In this document: positions 11,501 through 22,990 of the stretch, in pieces
Layout: the number at the start of each line of letters is the position of its first letter
Position numbering within the stretch: the stretch's first letter is position 1
From: Apis mellifera
Lineage: Eukaryota > Arthropoda > Insecta > Hymenoptera > Apidae
Reading direction: 5' to 3'
Length of the DNA stretch: 64,000 nucleotides
Assembly: GCF_003254395.2 (NCBI RefSeq)
Contig: NC_037645.1
Coordinates: 4,703,406-4,767,405, forward strand
Notes under the pieces: generated by a model
What the model was told of the DNA's origin: nothing
Database searches by the model: none
Seen by the model: only the letters and a program-made list of their open reading frames with translations
Position numbers and translations under genes: made by a program

Positions 11501-11930
11501 CGTGCATTGGGAGGGAGGGAGGGAAGAGGGGAGGAAGGGGCTCGTTTCGATATCAGCGGACACGGTATCGGGGATCTCGGCTCGGCTGGTTCGCGCGGCG
11601 TCGGACGAGCGTCGTAATTTGCAAAAATCGGCGGCCGATCGCGATAAGAGTGGCCGGCCGATGTTTGCCAATTAGCGTGCAACGGGCGTGCAACGGAGAG
11701 AGGAAGGGCGACACGATGGATGAGGAGGAAAGGAGAGGGTGCAAACTCGCGTTGCACGACGGGTGTCGGCTAATGGCAAAGCCGCGTCTCTCGTTCTCTC
11801 CGAGGGACACGACCCGCCTGACACCCCGAAACGGGGCACAAGTGCAACCCTGCCTACCTCTCCTCTCTCCTCTTCCTGTTCACCTCGCTGGACGTTCTTA
11901 ATGGTGTCATGATCTCGCGCCTTTGTCTCT
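11501..11930. promoter_or_regulatory. CpG-rich patch downstream of the polypurine tract
   Basis: GC-rich DNA with CpG-dense blocks around 11540-11700 (for example GGCGGCCGATCGCG) and an AATTAGCG homeodomain-like core near 11670. Several overlapping frames are open on both strands, as usual for stop-poor GC-rich DNA, with no recognisable domain. Candidate regulatory patch. Confidence 0.25.
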
Positions 11931-12627
11931 TCGTTGTCATTTCGATGAGTAGATACCGGATATTGTGGGATAAGCAAGTAGGTAGTTGAAAATTGGACAG
12001 TCCAAGGTGAAGTGGAGAGGCAAGAATGCTTATGGAGCTTATTTACCATGATTCTTGAGAATCGTGAGTAAGAAGATCGATGATCGAGAGGATATTTATT
12101 ATCCTCACTCAGTTGTTTCAATGATAGATGTAATGGATATAGATAGATCGAGTATAATAAGGTGTTTGAAAATTGGAAATACTTATGTTTCAAAATATTT
12201 CCTCCAGTAATATCGAGAGTAAGAAAATAGCAGCTTCGAATTATTAATTGTCTCATCCGTTTAAAAGCTATTTTTATTTCGGAAGAGGATTTTTCAAATC
12301 AGTCACTCGATGTGAACACGACTCCTTTTCAATTATTATTTTATATGGATAAGAAGAATTTTACGAAACCAAGGATAACGTTGCTGCTTTAGATCTGTTT
12401 AAAATTTAAATACGGATTTATTGAAAATATTCAAGCCAAGTTTACACGTGGACACGATACTTTTACTGTTCGCAAAATTGCAAGCAATATTAGAATTCTG
12501 CGTGAACCAGTTTAATGCTTGATTCAAAGTTAATTTAAACGGAGTCTAGTCGAAGCCCTGTATAATGGATTTCAGTTCTAATCGAATTCCTGCACCTGGT
12601 TTGTCTACAGTGATTATAATTGAAACT
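11931..12627. other. No gene; mixed AT-rich DNA
   Basis: Intron-like sequence with no support for an exon. A GTGAGT occurs at about 12063, but with C at the last exon position and no acceptor upstream. Confidence 0.4.
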
Positions 12628-12914
12628 TAATCCACATATTGCGATAATCCGGTATTAATTTATGCATATTTGGATTATACAGATTCGACCAAAATCTTAA
12701 GATTTAATTTAAATATTTATATAACATATTTGCGCCGGATTCGATATAGGTATACACAAATAATTTGGGCCGAGGACCTGTATTCCGATCCGAATTACAC
12801 CTGGACAGACGTAACCGAGGAGATAGATCAACCTCAGGCTTAACGTGCAAGTAATCCAGGCTAATCCAGTATAGTTCACGCTTAGCTCAAACTGTAGCCA
12901 GTCAAACTTAATCC
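12628..12914. promoter_or_regulatory. Cluster of six TAATCC (K50 homeodomain) sites
   Basis: TAATCC occurs on the + strand at 12628-12633, 12645-12650, 12852-12857, 12862-12867 and 12909-12914, and on the minus strand (GGATTA) at 12672-12677. Three of the last sites read TAATCCAG within 65 bp. TAATCC is the core bound by lysine-50 homeodomains such as Orthodenticle/Otx, Goosecoid and Pitx. Six in 287 bp compares with about 0.14 expected for a random hexamer on both strands. The flanking sequence is non-repetitive. An enhancer role is inferred. Confidence 0.4.
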
Positions 12915-14570
12915 AGTCTCAAGATCGGTCCCAATCCTAGATTTATCTCAAATCTAACAAGGATACAGTCCAACCAAATTTGCCTTTAATTAATTCAACT
13001 TCTGAAGAGTGACGTAAAATCCCGTTCATGAAATCTTGAAATCGTCTTAAACTTGAATTGAACCGATATTAACGTAAGATTTATCTGGCCCGACTTGATA
13101 AATTAAATATTCCGTGTCTCGTTCGTCTCCATCAATTTTTCTCCTCTGTTTCTTCTCCATAATATGTGTCATTCGCGAAAGGAACGAGTAGAGAATGAAG
13201 AAACAGATAGATTAATGTAACGAAGACACGAAGCAATAACAAAGTGGCATCGCGTTCAAGACACGTTCCATTAAATTTAAAAAAGAAACGAGACTATACA
13301 GTGACAATACTGTGTTGAAAAATAAAAACTGTAAGAACGGTTGCAGGAAAATTGGAACGCAGAAATACACTGCAACATATATTCAGAAAAGAAAGCAACG
13401 CAAGAAAATTTTATTCACAGGAAGAAAGTGATAACGCTATATGCGTACGCAGAATGCAAATATAATACATTACTTTTCTCTGATAAAATTGAAAATTATC
13501 CGAAAAATTTAATTTTTATTTTTTTTGTAGAATATTAACTAAGGAATATAAAATTTGATCATAAATATTTATTAAAATTCATCTGATTTTCTTTTAACAT
13601 TATTATAAAAATTTGATATTCTGACAATGAAACAATATTGGAAATTAATTATACATACAACAAAATAGAGATCACAATTTCCACGACTATAAATAAAATA
13701 TATGGAAGAAAATTCGTGCAATGGAATCAGAATTTTCTCACTTCGTTTAAGATCGACTTTACATCAAACTCTAGCCAAAAAGCAAGAAAAGCAACGAATA
13801 TGGCGTTTCATCGCGAATACCTGTGTCCCGTTATTAAACAGGAGCAACCTCTCGTGGTAATTTTGTTGCAGAAGTTTTGCAACAAATCCGTTAGCCGGGA
13901 GGATGCGGCATTTAGCTAACCAGCGTCGACTAAGCAAAATTCTGCTGCGGTGAGAAAATAATCGAGTCGACGTAAAGCCGTGGGCTTCTTGGGCTTTTAT
14001 GTTATCACGCTTATCAGATATTTCAAGTCAAACGAAACACGTAATCCTTCGAAATAATTAAGTTAGGGATAATCCGATGCGACGTGTCTGCTATTGGTAT
14101 GATACGTTCGAACGATCGATGAAGCACGGATGGATCGTCGAAACTTTCGTTGATGGAAAGATCATTAGTGGAAAGAATCGAGAGAGGACGATAATCTAAT
14201 AATATTTTAGAAATTGATTCGTTTTTTGTTTCGTTTCATATAAGAAATATCTTGCGCCAAATCTCTGCACACATCTTTTCCAAAGAAGAAGAAATTTAAA
14301 GATTCGATGATTCATAATTTTAACAAATTTAGAAAGCAGGGATAGAATCGTGACTTTCATAAAAGAAATAAAATCAAAATTTCGAAGCCTGAACGAACTC
14401 TTCAACTATTACATTCCTCATGAATGCGTAAAAACTTCTATTTTCCAGAATTTGCTCTTTCAACATCCTTAAAAAAAACGACATCTCCCTTACTCTCATT
14501 CTAGCAAATAAAAATAAAAAAAAAAAGAAAACGAATCAAGTTTTTCTTCGAAATTCATCAATTTCACTCC
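12915..14570. other. No gene; AT-rich valley
   Basis: Balanced to AT-rich DNA with no repeat or exon signal. Open frames at about 13341-13538 and 13638-13919 are AT-rich by composition and show no family motif. Confidence 0.4.
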
Positions 14571-14850
14571 GTTAACTTTAACCACTCCACTCGTCATCCG
14601 CAGGGACGGAAAAATCGACGAGGAAGGGAACTCCTCGTGGACCGGAAGCGGCGCGTCTCGCGCGTGCGCGCATCCTTCCCCTCCCCCCTCTGCGGCGGGG
14701 AGAATTAATTTTGCGCCGTGGCGCGATAATTCACGGCCGCGTGTCGACGCTTTGACGCGCGTAAAAATCTCACCGCGGTCAACGCCGTTGGCGGAAACCC
14801 GCGCGTCCCAGCCGCCGCGACGCCCCATTCGTCCTCGAAAAAAAGAAAAT
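14571..14850. promoter_or_regulatory. CpG-dense patch
   Basis: Very CpG-rich block (14590-14825) with an AGAATTAATTTTGCG core inside GC-rich flanks. On the minus strand a T-run followed by AG (near 14849) precedes an open frame that runs to CGCG|GTGAGA. The peptide is Gly/Arg-rich and unrecognised. More likely a GC-rich regulatory patch than an exon. Confidence 0.25.
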
Positions 14851-15230
14851 GCGGCGGCTAAAAAAAAAAAAAGACAACCATTCCTCGATACGCCTTGATA
14901 CGTATCTTTTTTTTAATTATTTTATTAAGAAATTAATAAAATAAATGTTTTCAGCATTACCTGGCTTTTGTTATTATTGAGAAGGGGAAAAGAGATGGCT
15001 TTCTTTCTCGAGTTTTTCTTAAAGAGAATAATTCAACCGATCTTTGGATCGATTTTTCGAAGAGTGTAAGGATTTAGGACGATATAATTAACAAGTGATT
15101 ATATATATTCGATTACGCTTGAAATTTCAACTTTAAAGTTCCAAACAATTGAGTTCTAATTATATATGCGCCAAGATCGTTGCATATACTTCCCCTTGAA
15201 ACTCGAACTTACCATCTCGTAAGACGCTTA
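14851..15230. other. AT-rich spacer
   Basis: An A-run at its start, then AT-rich DNA; nothing else seen. Confidence 0.45.
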
Positions 15231-15544
15231 CTAATATTAATAACGACGTAACGACGTGTAACAACATTCCACGCCGACGCTGAGAATCATCGGCGACGGC
15301 ACAATTGCCCTTTGAAGGCCGCGTCGACCACGGTCCAGAGAAGCCTCGGTGTATAATAAGGGGCGTAATTGAGGTAATGGACTAATTGCGCGATTCGTTC
15401 CTCGCTGCACAGTGGTGGGCAATCGTTAATGCGATTCCAACAACGGCTTTTGACCTTAGGCAACTTGGGAATCAATTTACCGCGTGGTCGTTCGAGATCT
15501 GCCCCGAGATCGACGCCTTTTATCGGCCGATTTCTTTATTTTAG
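15231..15544. promoter_or_regulatory. GC-richer patch ending in a strong acceptor
   Basis: Non-repetitive sequence with CpG blocks and short AT cores (CGTAATTG, GGCAATCGTTAATGCG). It ends in GATTTCTTTATTTTAG, a good 3' splice site for the microexon candidate that follows. The patch could be conserved because of the exon, a regulatory element, or both. Confidence 0.3.
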
Positions 15545-15571
15545 ACGAGCAATAACGAGCTATCCGAGCCG
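15545..15571 (+). other. Candidate 27-nt microexon
   Basis: A 27-nt segment lies between a pyrimidine-rich acceptor (TTTCTTTATTTTAG, AG at 15543-15544) and a consensus donor (GAGCCG|GTGAGTTC, GT at 15572-15573). Its length is a multiple of three, and in the frame starting at its first base it encodes TSNNELSEP without a stop. A second frame is also open and the third contains TAA. In-frame microexons of 9-30 nt are typical of alternatively spliced neuronal and muscle genes. It lies on the same strand as, and between, the two recursive splice sites. Both flanking sites are strong, but no transcript evidence is available and chance pairing cannot be excluded. Confidence 0.35.
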
Positions 15572-17052
15572 GTGAGTTCTAATTATTTGTTCAGAAAGAT
15601 GTATGCGGTGTTAGGTGATCAGGCGAGACATTATCGTCAATCGAATCGTGTTGAGTAAATTATTCGGTTAATTTTCGTTTCGAAAGAGGTATTTGCCATT
15701 TAGGCGGTTATGTAGATGCAACGTTATTGTCGATGTACTGGCGAGCAACTCTATTCGAATCGGATGCTTGCATATTACGATATGCTAAATATGGATCGTT
15801 ATGTAATCTATATGCATTTATGTTGGAGGATCCATAATGCATAAGATTTCTTCGGGTCGAAAAGTAACGTTATTTGGACGTATTATTGTGCATGTATTCC
15901 CTTTCGGAGCGAAGCGAGGTATAAATTTTTATGAACATCGTTAAGGGAGAGATGCGATATTAAAATCGTGTTGGAAATTGAATTGGAATCTTTCGAGATG
16001 ACGTAATAAATTAATTCTTCTAGTTAGAGCAAGGGCGATCCATTTCGTAGACAGAATCCATCAAGATTACGAAAATATAAATTAAATCGTTTAATTTTTA
16101 CAATATTTCGATCATTGTTCTCCATTTTACTCGATAAATATCCTTAAAATAATTCGATTTATCCCGATGATATCAGCCCTAAGATTGAATTTCAAATATT
16201 TTTATTCCCTCTCTGATGCAAGGATCTCGTAGAAGAAAAAAGAAAAAAGAAAAAAATCGATGGAGATAAACGATTACGCCATTGTCTCTTAGAATCCCAT
16301 CGAGCTAAGCGCGAAACAGATTTCTCTCGTAATGGTGATTCTAATTCGGCCGTAATATCGTCGTTTCACGACGACGTTTCAATACAGGGTTTAACGTTGC
16401 ATCACGCTCTTTCCTCTTCAACAATGAGAACATAAAGTACGAATAGGAATGTGTTCACGCGGCGCCGTTCCTTTATCGAATGCATTCCCCGCCATTTTTC
16501 CCCGTAACTCCGCGCTTCGTTCGGCTGACATCACGCTACCCATCACCAGTGCCAATCTTGATAATTCATCAAATTCCGGAGCAACATGGTTGCGCTTCGA
16601 GCAAACAGCCAATTGCACGCAGAGCGAGGCCACTTAAGGATTTTAAACGCTCGTCCGGAATTCGAATAATCCGACGCTTTGTTTACCATTTCAAACAACG
16701 TTTATTCGACCCAATTTTTATTGTTTCAAAGTTGCTTGGATTTGAAATATTGTTTCAGGTTTTGAAGAAAAATTTTTCGAAAGATGTGCGTGAATTGAAA
16801 AACTGTATAATACATCCCTGAGTGTAAAATATATATTCATCAGAAATTGAATAACAATAACGAGGATAATAAAAACACTATAACAATAGAAGCAACGGAA
16901 GAGCAAGGCGAAATATATACAGGTTTCTTCTTTGAAAAGAAGTCTTCCAAATCTCTCCCCCATTTCCTGCAAACAAAAAGGAAAAGCCACCCCTCTAAGC
17001 GGAACATCTTCGGTTAAGCGATTTGCCCTGAAACAGGGAACGAGAGTGAGAG

Positions 17053-17056
<4 letters not shown>
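15572..17056. other. No gene; AT-rich with a moderate GC block
   Basis: Intron-like DNA. A CpG-richer block at about 16260-16640 contains several overlapping open frames on both strands without recognisable content. Confidence 0.4.

Positions 17057-17086
<30 letters not shown>
17057..17086. repeat. (AG)15 microsatellite
   Basis: One of the longest GA tracts in the window, 30 bp without interruption. Confidence 0.95.
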
Positions 17087-17088
<2 letters not shown>

Positions 17089-20026
17089 TTTCACAGTATC
17101 ATCTCAACGGAATGGCACTCCTCTCCCTTCTCCCTCCCTCATTCTTTCCTCCTTCTCTTTCTTCCTTCGCTCGAAACGCCGCAGGGGAAACGCGAAAATT
17201 CCACAGTCCGCCGGAATTTATTGCCGCGAACATGGATTTTGAATTTCGTGGGCGGTTAAAGAGGAGGAGAAAGGGTGAGAGAGCAGAGAGATGTTCGCAA
17301 ACAAAAACGGGGCGATCGTATTAAATAATTAAATCGGTCGCTATATCGAATAAAAGGGCCGAGAATAATAAATCGAAAGATTACGCGATTCGTTATTAAC
17401 GAGATTCTATTTTACACCGCGGCCATTTAAATAAATTGCGCAGGATCGGGCCGCCGATAAATCCATTAAAATACGCGGGAAATATTTTTCGATTAGCCTT
17501 CCTTTCCCCGCGAAAAATTTCGCCCGATCTAAAAAGAACGAAACGAAATTGGGAAAAACCGAAAATTGATTTTCCGATCGGTATTTTCGAATTCTTGGAA
17601 TTTCAAGAATAATACTCGTCTTATTAATACTCATATCACGTATTTTTGCTAATTGCAAAAATATTTATATCGCGAAGAGTCTATAAATGGTTCGTTAAGA
17701 AGTTTCGAAACAAAAATACTCAGAACGGAAATAAATATTGTATTTCAAAGTGTCGTTCCTCCTCCCAGTGGACACTGGAGTTTAATATCGACGAAGGAAA
17801 ATTGAATTTTCCATTTTGTTCGAGGAAAATTAATTCATCCTTGCTATATCCTATTTTATATCCATTACGAACTTTCTCTCTCTTTCTCTCTCTTTTCCCC
17901 GATGCTCATCAACTCTAACAATATCCTTCCAACAAAAAACACTTATGGACTTTCTATTACGTGACACATTAATCTTACTCTCTTCTGCACGGTTGTAGAA
18001 CATAATAATCGAGTTTAAACGAAAACATTCTTGAAACCGTACGCGTGAAAAGAGGCGCGAACGAGTCGTAAAAGAAATTTCTCACCTTTCATCGCTCGAA
18101 AACCACCGTTCACGCTTTTTCGAGAAAGAGAAGAGAATGGCGAGATTACAAAGAGATACATTATATTCGCAGAGGAACGAGGACGAGGAAGTTCGCGGCC
18201 GATACCGAAGTTAGCGACGATCCTCCTCACCCTGACCTTCGTTACATAAAACAAAACGCGTAGGATACCCTCGTCGAAGACGTAGAGGTAGATGGCAATA
18301 GAATGGTAACCGTGCGTCGCAAGGGGGCGAGACAGAGAGAGAGAGAGACAGGCCGTGGAAGTTGGGCCCCTGTTACCGCGCGTAGGCGTTGCACACATCC
18401 AACGACCCGGAACCACGGCAAATCTCTCTCCCGTATCTGGTTCCTCGGCCTCATAGAGAGAGAGAGAGAGACCTCGCACTCTCCGGCCTGCATTTACGTA
18501 CCTACTTATCTCGTTAGGGCCGCGTCTCCACCCTCCCACGCCTCCCGCGATTCTCGTAATCCGCCCGACCGTCCGAGAATCCCGGTGAGAAAAATCTGCC
18601 GGAACTCCTCCGAGAGGAATCCTCCATCCATCCTCGACCGAGGTTTCGGCCGCCGTTTTTATTTTTTTCACAGTGTTTTTCGGAAAGGGAAGGTTGGACG
18701 ATTGGATGATCTCGAGAGAACAACTGACGTTTGGGGTTTGGAAGAGGTTTTGGATATGGTCGAGGTGGGTGGTTGATCTCGTAAAAAAAAAAGGGAATAT
18801 TGTTCGAGAGGATTGGATTAATCAGAGAGAGAAAGAGGCTGGGTTGGTTACTCGGATGTCCTGGTATATTAAGGAACTGGTTTTGCGATTTGAGGTTAGG
18901 AGATTGATTAGGTTTGTGAGTGGCGGGTAGTTTAATTGAGGATCTTTCGCGTCGTTTTATATCACAAAAATAAATAGCGTGATTAATTAATATTTTGCTA
19001 AATTTATTCCGTGATTTTTTAAACGAAGGAGATTTATTCTTAATTTTGAGGGTTGTTTCATAAGTCTTGTTGATGATCAATCAGAGGTTGAAAGAAGAAT
19101 CGAGATATAGAATATTGATCTCCAATCTGATCCATTATATCTTTTTACCTGTACAAAATACTTGGAGCAAGAAATTACCATCCTCAACGTTCGAGATGAT
19201 AAAAGAAAGAAAGAAAAAAGAACTACTTTGACGGATTAAACGAACATCGAGAAAGTATCAAATGAAGTTTACCTAAAGATACTTTTTCCTATAAATTTCC
19301 AAGTAACCATCCAAGCTACACTCCACTCCGTTCATCCTTTCAGACTTAATTTCAACGAAAATCTAATCCGACGTTCGACGAACGGGATAAAATTTCAATC
19401 ACGTCCAATGTGGAGAACACGAAATGAAAATAGGCCGATTATTTATAGCGTAATTTCACCAACCTCCTCGCTCTATCCTTCTTCCTCCTCCTCCTCTTCC
19501 TCTTTTGTTTCCTCCGATTTAAAACTTCTTTCCACGGTAAAGACGGATAGCCCGGTTGAACACAGTTTGCACAGAAGGGTAGATGGATCCAAGGCGATCG
19601 TTAAAGTATCGTTTCGCCTTTAAAACATTACGCAAGCTTTCCGAGAGGTTATTACGAAGTTTTGTAAGCGACAAGTCTTCCCAAGTATCCGGCCGCATGT
19701 GGTGTACACCGCAATCTTCTTCTTCTTCCTCCACCCCCCGCGGATCTTACCCCCGCTGTAATCTCAATTAGGAAGCCTAACGACGGGAAGCCCGCGATAT
19801 TAAATCGCAATAATTAGCCAATTTTCCCCGCGGCCGGATTACGAAAACCGCCCCGCGACAATTCCGTGAATATGAACTCCCTCTTTCTCACCCCTCTCCC
19901 TCTTTCTCACCCCTCTCCCTCGTTCGGAGAACCTGCTGCTGCGAACTCCATCTTTGAACTCCGGAAGTTGTTGTTGCCGTTGTGCAACCAGTGTTTTGAA
20001 AATTAATGTTCCAACGTTCTACTTTT
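17087..20026. other. No recognised gene; GC patches and AT valleys
   Basis: CpG-richer blocks at about 17160-17300, 18170-18660 and 19640-19860 alternate with AT-rich DNA. Two short GA tracts lie near 18335 and 18456. The largest open frame of the window (minus strand, 18015-18671) crosses these GA tracts, shares the same DNA with open frames on other strands and has no recognisable domain. A 19-bp pyrimidine unit is repeated twice at about 19879-19918. A 67-nt segment between a moderate acceptor (ending about 18517) and CCCG|GTGAGA (about 18584) is open only in a Pro/Ser/Arg-rich frame and is not called as an exon. Confidence 0.4.
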
Positions 20027-20345
20027 AATTAACTAGCTACTTTCGAAATGAAGATTGGAAATTCGATGAGGGAATATTTGTATGAGATGTATATATCAAG
20101 ACTCGAGGGTTGAAAATGATGACAAATATCTTCTTCTATCGAAATTTTATTCAATTTCAAATTTCCTCGAATTCCATTTTAGAATTAACTAGCTACTTTC
20201 GAAACGAAGATTGGAAATTCGATGGTGAGGGAATATTTGTATGGGATGTATGTATCGAGACTCGAGGGTTGAAAATGATGACAAATTTCTACAAATATCT
20301 TCTTCTATCGAAATTTTATTCAATTTCAAATTTCCTCGAATTCCA
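20027..20345. repeat. Two-copy tandem duplication, period about 156 bp
   Basis: Copy 1 (20027-20182) and copy 2 (20183-20345) both start AATTAACTAGCTACTTTCG and both end TTTCCTCGAATTCCAT. They differ by a handful of substitutions and by insertions of about 3 and 10 bp in copy 2. Homopolymer slippage cannot explain a unit of this length, so this is a local segmental tandem duplication. No coding content. Confidence 0.9.
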
Positions 20346-20590
20346 TCATCACTTCTTCCTCAATCATCGTACGTATTTGTTCCTTTGAATCCTTTTGATT
20401 TCGTGCAAAGAAGCTAGAACTGTCGTTAATAACGCGTAGACCACGAACTTTCGCATTTGCGAACAACGGGGAGGTAAGAGGCAGGTTGCGACACAGGGTG
20501 AGTCTCCACCCCCTCTCTCTGTATTCATCGCGCGACGCAACGTGGCGGATCTCGTTCCGCACTTCGCCTCGACTTCCCTCTCTCCCTCTC
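20346..20590. other. Mixed DNA with two donor-like sites
   Basis: GGGAG|GTAAGA at about 20472 and ACAGG|GTGAGT at about 20484 resemble 5' splice sites, but no convincing acceptor or coding frame precedes them. Otherwise nothing recognised. Confidence 0.3.
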
Positions 20591-20623
20591 CTTCCTTCCT
20601 TCCTTCCTTCCTTCCTTCCTTCC
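20591..20623. repeat. (CTTC)n microsatellite
   Basis: Eight uninterrupted CTTC/TTCC tetranucleotides inside a CpG-rich block (20480-20760). Confidence 0.95.
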
Positions 20624-22250
20624 CTTCCTCCAACTTACGACGGCGAAATTACGCAACAACGGGATAAAAGTGACGCGTCCGTGACGAGCCTTCGTGGCTC
20701 GCCAAAACCACCCCCGTCAGATTTTCACGGTCGCCAGGGAACCGAGATTAAACTGCTCCGCGTGTATTCGTAGTTTCAATTGGACGAGTTTTCGAGGATC
20801 GTTTATCTTCTGTTGGGGGATATTTAAGAGAGTTGGTCAAAAGGTTTTTTGTGGAAGGATATTTTTTTCGAGAGGATGATTTCGGTAATATCGAATCTTT
20901 GTATCTTTTTAAATTGCGATTTCGATTTTTATTAATGGAAAATACATACGAAGATACATTGTGGTAGAGAATAAGATTATTTACGAATGAATGAAAGAGG
21001 AAGAAGTGATTTTCATAATTCTCGTTATTTCAATTATTCTTTTTTATTCGTGCGTGTAATTATTTATTTCTCATTTAATCTTATTTGATTCTAAGTTTTT
21101 AATACCATCGTGTATTGAGAATAGAAGGGAATGGAAGATCGGTATATTCTGATTACCAAGATTATATAAGAAAACTGAATTCTTTTTTTCTCTCTCTCTC
21201 TTTTTCTTTAATAATAATAAAAGTATTATCTCGTAATAAAATTTCGAAATATTCCTTTTGAACCAATTTTAAAAAATTGTTTTCTGTCTCTAAGACGTAT
21301 CTTTCAAGAAAATAAGAGAAGGGGGAGAAGAAAAAGCAAAATAACTAGCAATTTTGTATATTAATACATTTCTCATATTCTAAGTTTCAATTTAATTATC
21401 GTGTTACCCTAATTATTTTTTGCTATCTGCATTTAATTGCATTACAAGATACATTTTATAATCGTGATATATTCCTTTCATAAATTTACAATTTAGAATA
21501 ATTTATATACCTCTTTAAAACTGTTAAGCGTTAATTTCAGAAGGATGCTTATTTCAAATTCACGAAAATCACATATTATAAATATCCCAATAATTTTTAC
21601 ATGAATGTTTTCTAAACGAAGCGAATAAGGAGGTCAAGCTATTCTTTATCAGTCTTCACCTGCCAGCTGATAGCCGCTTTCTAGCGTCTTCACTTCCTCC
21701 TAATTATCCAATTATTATACTTAATTTTTACAACCTGACGCAACTTCTATCATTTTCTCTAATATTTTGCATTTCTTCTTCTTCTCTTTCTCTCTCTCTC
21801 TCTTTCTTTTTCGTTTGAAATATCTTTGATAAATTAAATTTTCTTAAATTTCAAGTAAAATACATTCACCTAGAAATTTACTGTTATATCAAATTATATT
21901 CGAATATATCGGGTATCTATTCTATATTTAAAATTATCTTTGAGAATTTTCATTTAATTAAAACAGCATATATATTTAATTCAACAATTCTATTTAGAAT
22001 GTGTTTTAATATAAACATATTCCAAAATCTTTATACTTGAATTGATTCTAATTAACTTAAACATTAGATACTCTTACGAATATTAATAAATTTTCAATAC
22101 TAAAATCCACTCTGTCGCTATCTTCCTCGACTTAAATTTAATAAGAAACATCGATACTCGCGAGAAACTATACCCAAAAGAGTTCAAAGAAAAGAACCTC
22201 GTATACGTACATACCCAAACCGATCCTATCTCCCAATCCTATCTCCGTAA
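20624..22250. other. No gene; CpG block then long AT-rich valley
   Basis: CpG-rich to about 20790, then AT-rich to 22250 with a short CT tract near 21788. No exon, RNA gene or element could be supported. Confidence 0.45.
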
Positions 22251-22309
22251 ACCACCGACCCGCCACCCCTAATCGCGCCATGTTAAACGACACATCGAAA
22301 TTGCCATAA
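22251..22309. other. Start of CpG-rich patch 22251-22990
   Basis: The patch begins abruptly after AT-rich DNA. TTAAACGACA and GCCATAATCG cores are embedded in CpG-rich sequence. Confidence 0.3.
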
Positions 22310-22471
22310 TCGCGAGGCGTACAAGCGAGGCGATCCATCCTCTCTTACAACGGCTTTCACCTGTTCCACGTCTTCGAGCGGAAGATCTTCTCGCGCGAAG
22401 AACGAGAGGCCAGGGAGAGGTATCACGACCTGGTGGTTTCGCCGCGTGCAAATCTTCCCGATCCTCGTTTC
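22310..22471 (+). other. Weakly supported coding-like frame (high GC3), unidentified
   Basis: A 54-codon frame lies between TAA (22307-22309) and TGA (22472-22474). Its central 37 codons (22334-22444) have about 57% GC at position 1, 32% at position 2 and 81% at position 3, the order expected of real coding DNA. The central peptide includes YNGFHLFHVFERKIFSREER, which I do not recognise. There is no ATG near its start, so it would have to be an internal exon. GAGAG|GTATCA at 22419|22420 is a possible weak donor, and no good acceptor is visible. It is on the + strand, like the other candidate exons. The surrounding patch is GC-rich, where stop codons are rare anyway, so chance is a serious alternative. 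Confidence 0.18.
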
Positions 22472-22474
22472 TGA

Positions 22475-22990
22475 TCTCGCTCTCCCTCCTCCACCTCCTT
22501 TCTCGCCATGTGGAAAGGCTGTAACCTAAGCGGCTTGCACTTAGTGCCTGTTTATCTCGTTAGAAGCGGGCCTCCTCTAACCTTCCGGAACATCTAGCCG
22601 CGCGATCTGCTCGTAATCTCGTTTGGCTGTTCGTGTTCTCCCGCCGTGTGTGTCGCCGGGAAATCCCATTACCGGGCACGGATCATAGGTATTCTGCAAA
22701 CATAAAATTCAGGCTTGTACCGCCTCGCGATACCGAACCGCCCCGCCTTTGCCAAGATCCGATCGATCGATCGGCTAGACGAACGTGAGGAAATTCCGCT
22801 AGATATTCTCCTGTTAGAGCGTGGGAGTGTGCGTGAGTGCGTGCGTGCGTGTCGTCGTTTTGTCGTTCGAGGGAGATGGTTCCTGATATCGAGACGTTTG
22901 AGAGGATGTCGGTGCGGGCGGTGCTTTGTTCGTCTCGATAAGGTGAATATCGATCTGGAACAGTTGCGGGATGGTAGATTTATATAGATT
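22475..22990. promoter_or_regulatory. CpG-rich patch with GATCGATC palindrome
   Basis: CpG-dense sequence containing a 16-bp palindrome of GATC units (22759-22774) and a GTGC/GTGT-type tandem near 22826-22850. Open frames here have no family motif. Candidate regulatory patch. Confidence 0.25.

Noticed and set aside
18518..18584. 67-nt segment between acceptor-like TCTCGTTAG and CCCG|GTGAGA
   Set aside because: Only a Pro/Ser/Arg low-complexity frame is open and the acceptor is moderate.
18015..18671. Longest open frame (218 codons, minus strand)
   Set aside because: It crosses two GA tracts (giving LSLSL-type runs), overlaps open frames on other strands, and has no recognisable domain or conserved motif. 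Stop-poor GC-rich DNA explains it.
19045..19070. GGTTGTTTCATAAGTC resembling a mariner terminus
   Set aside because: No matching inverted end or TA-bounded element was found nearby.
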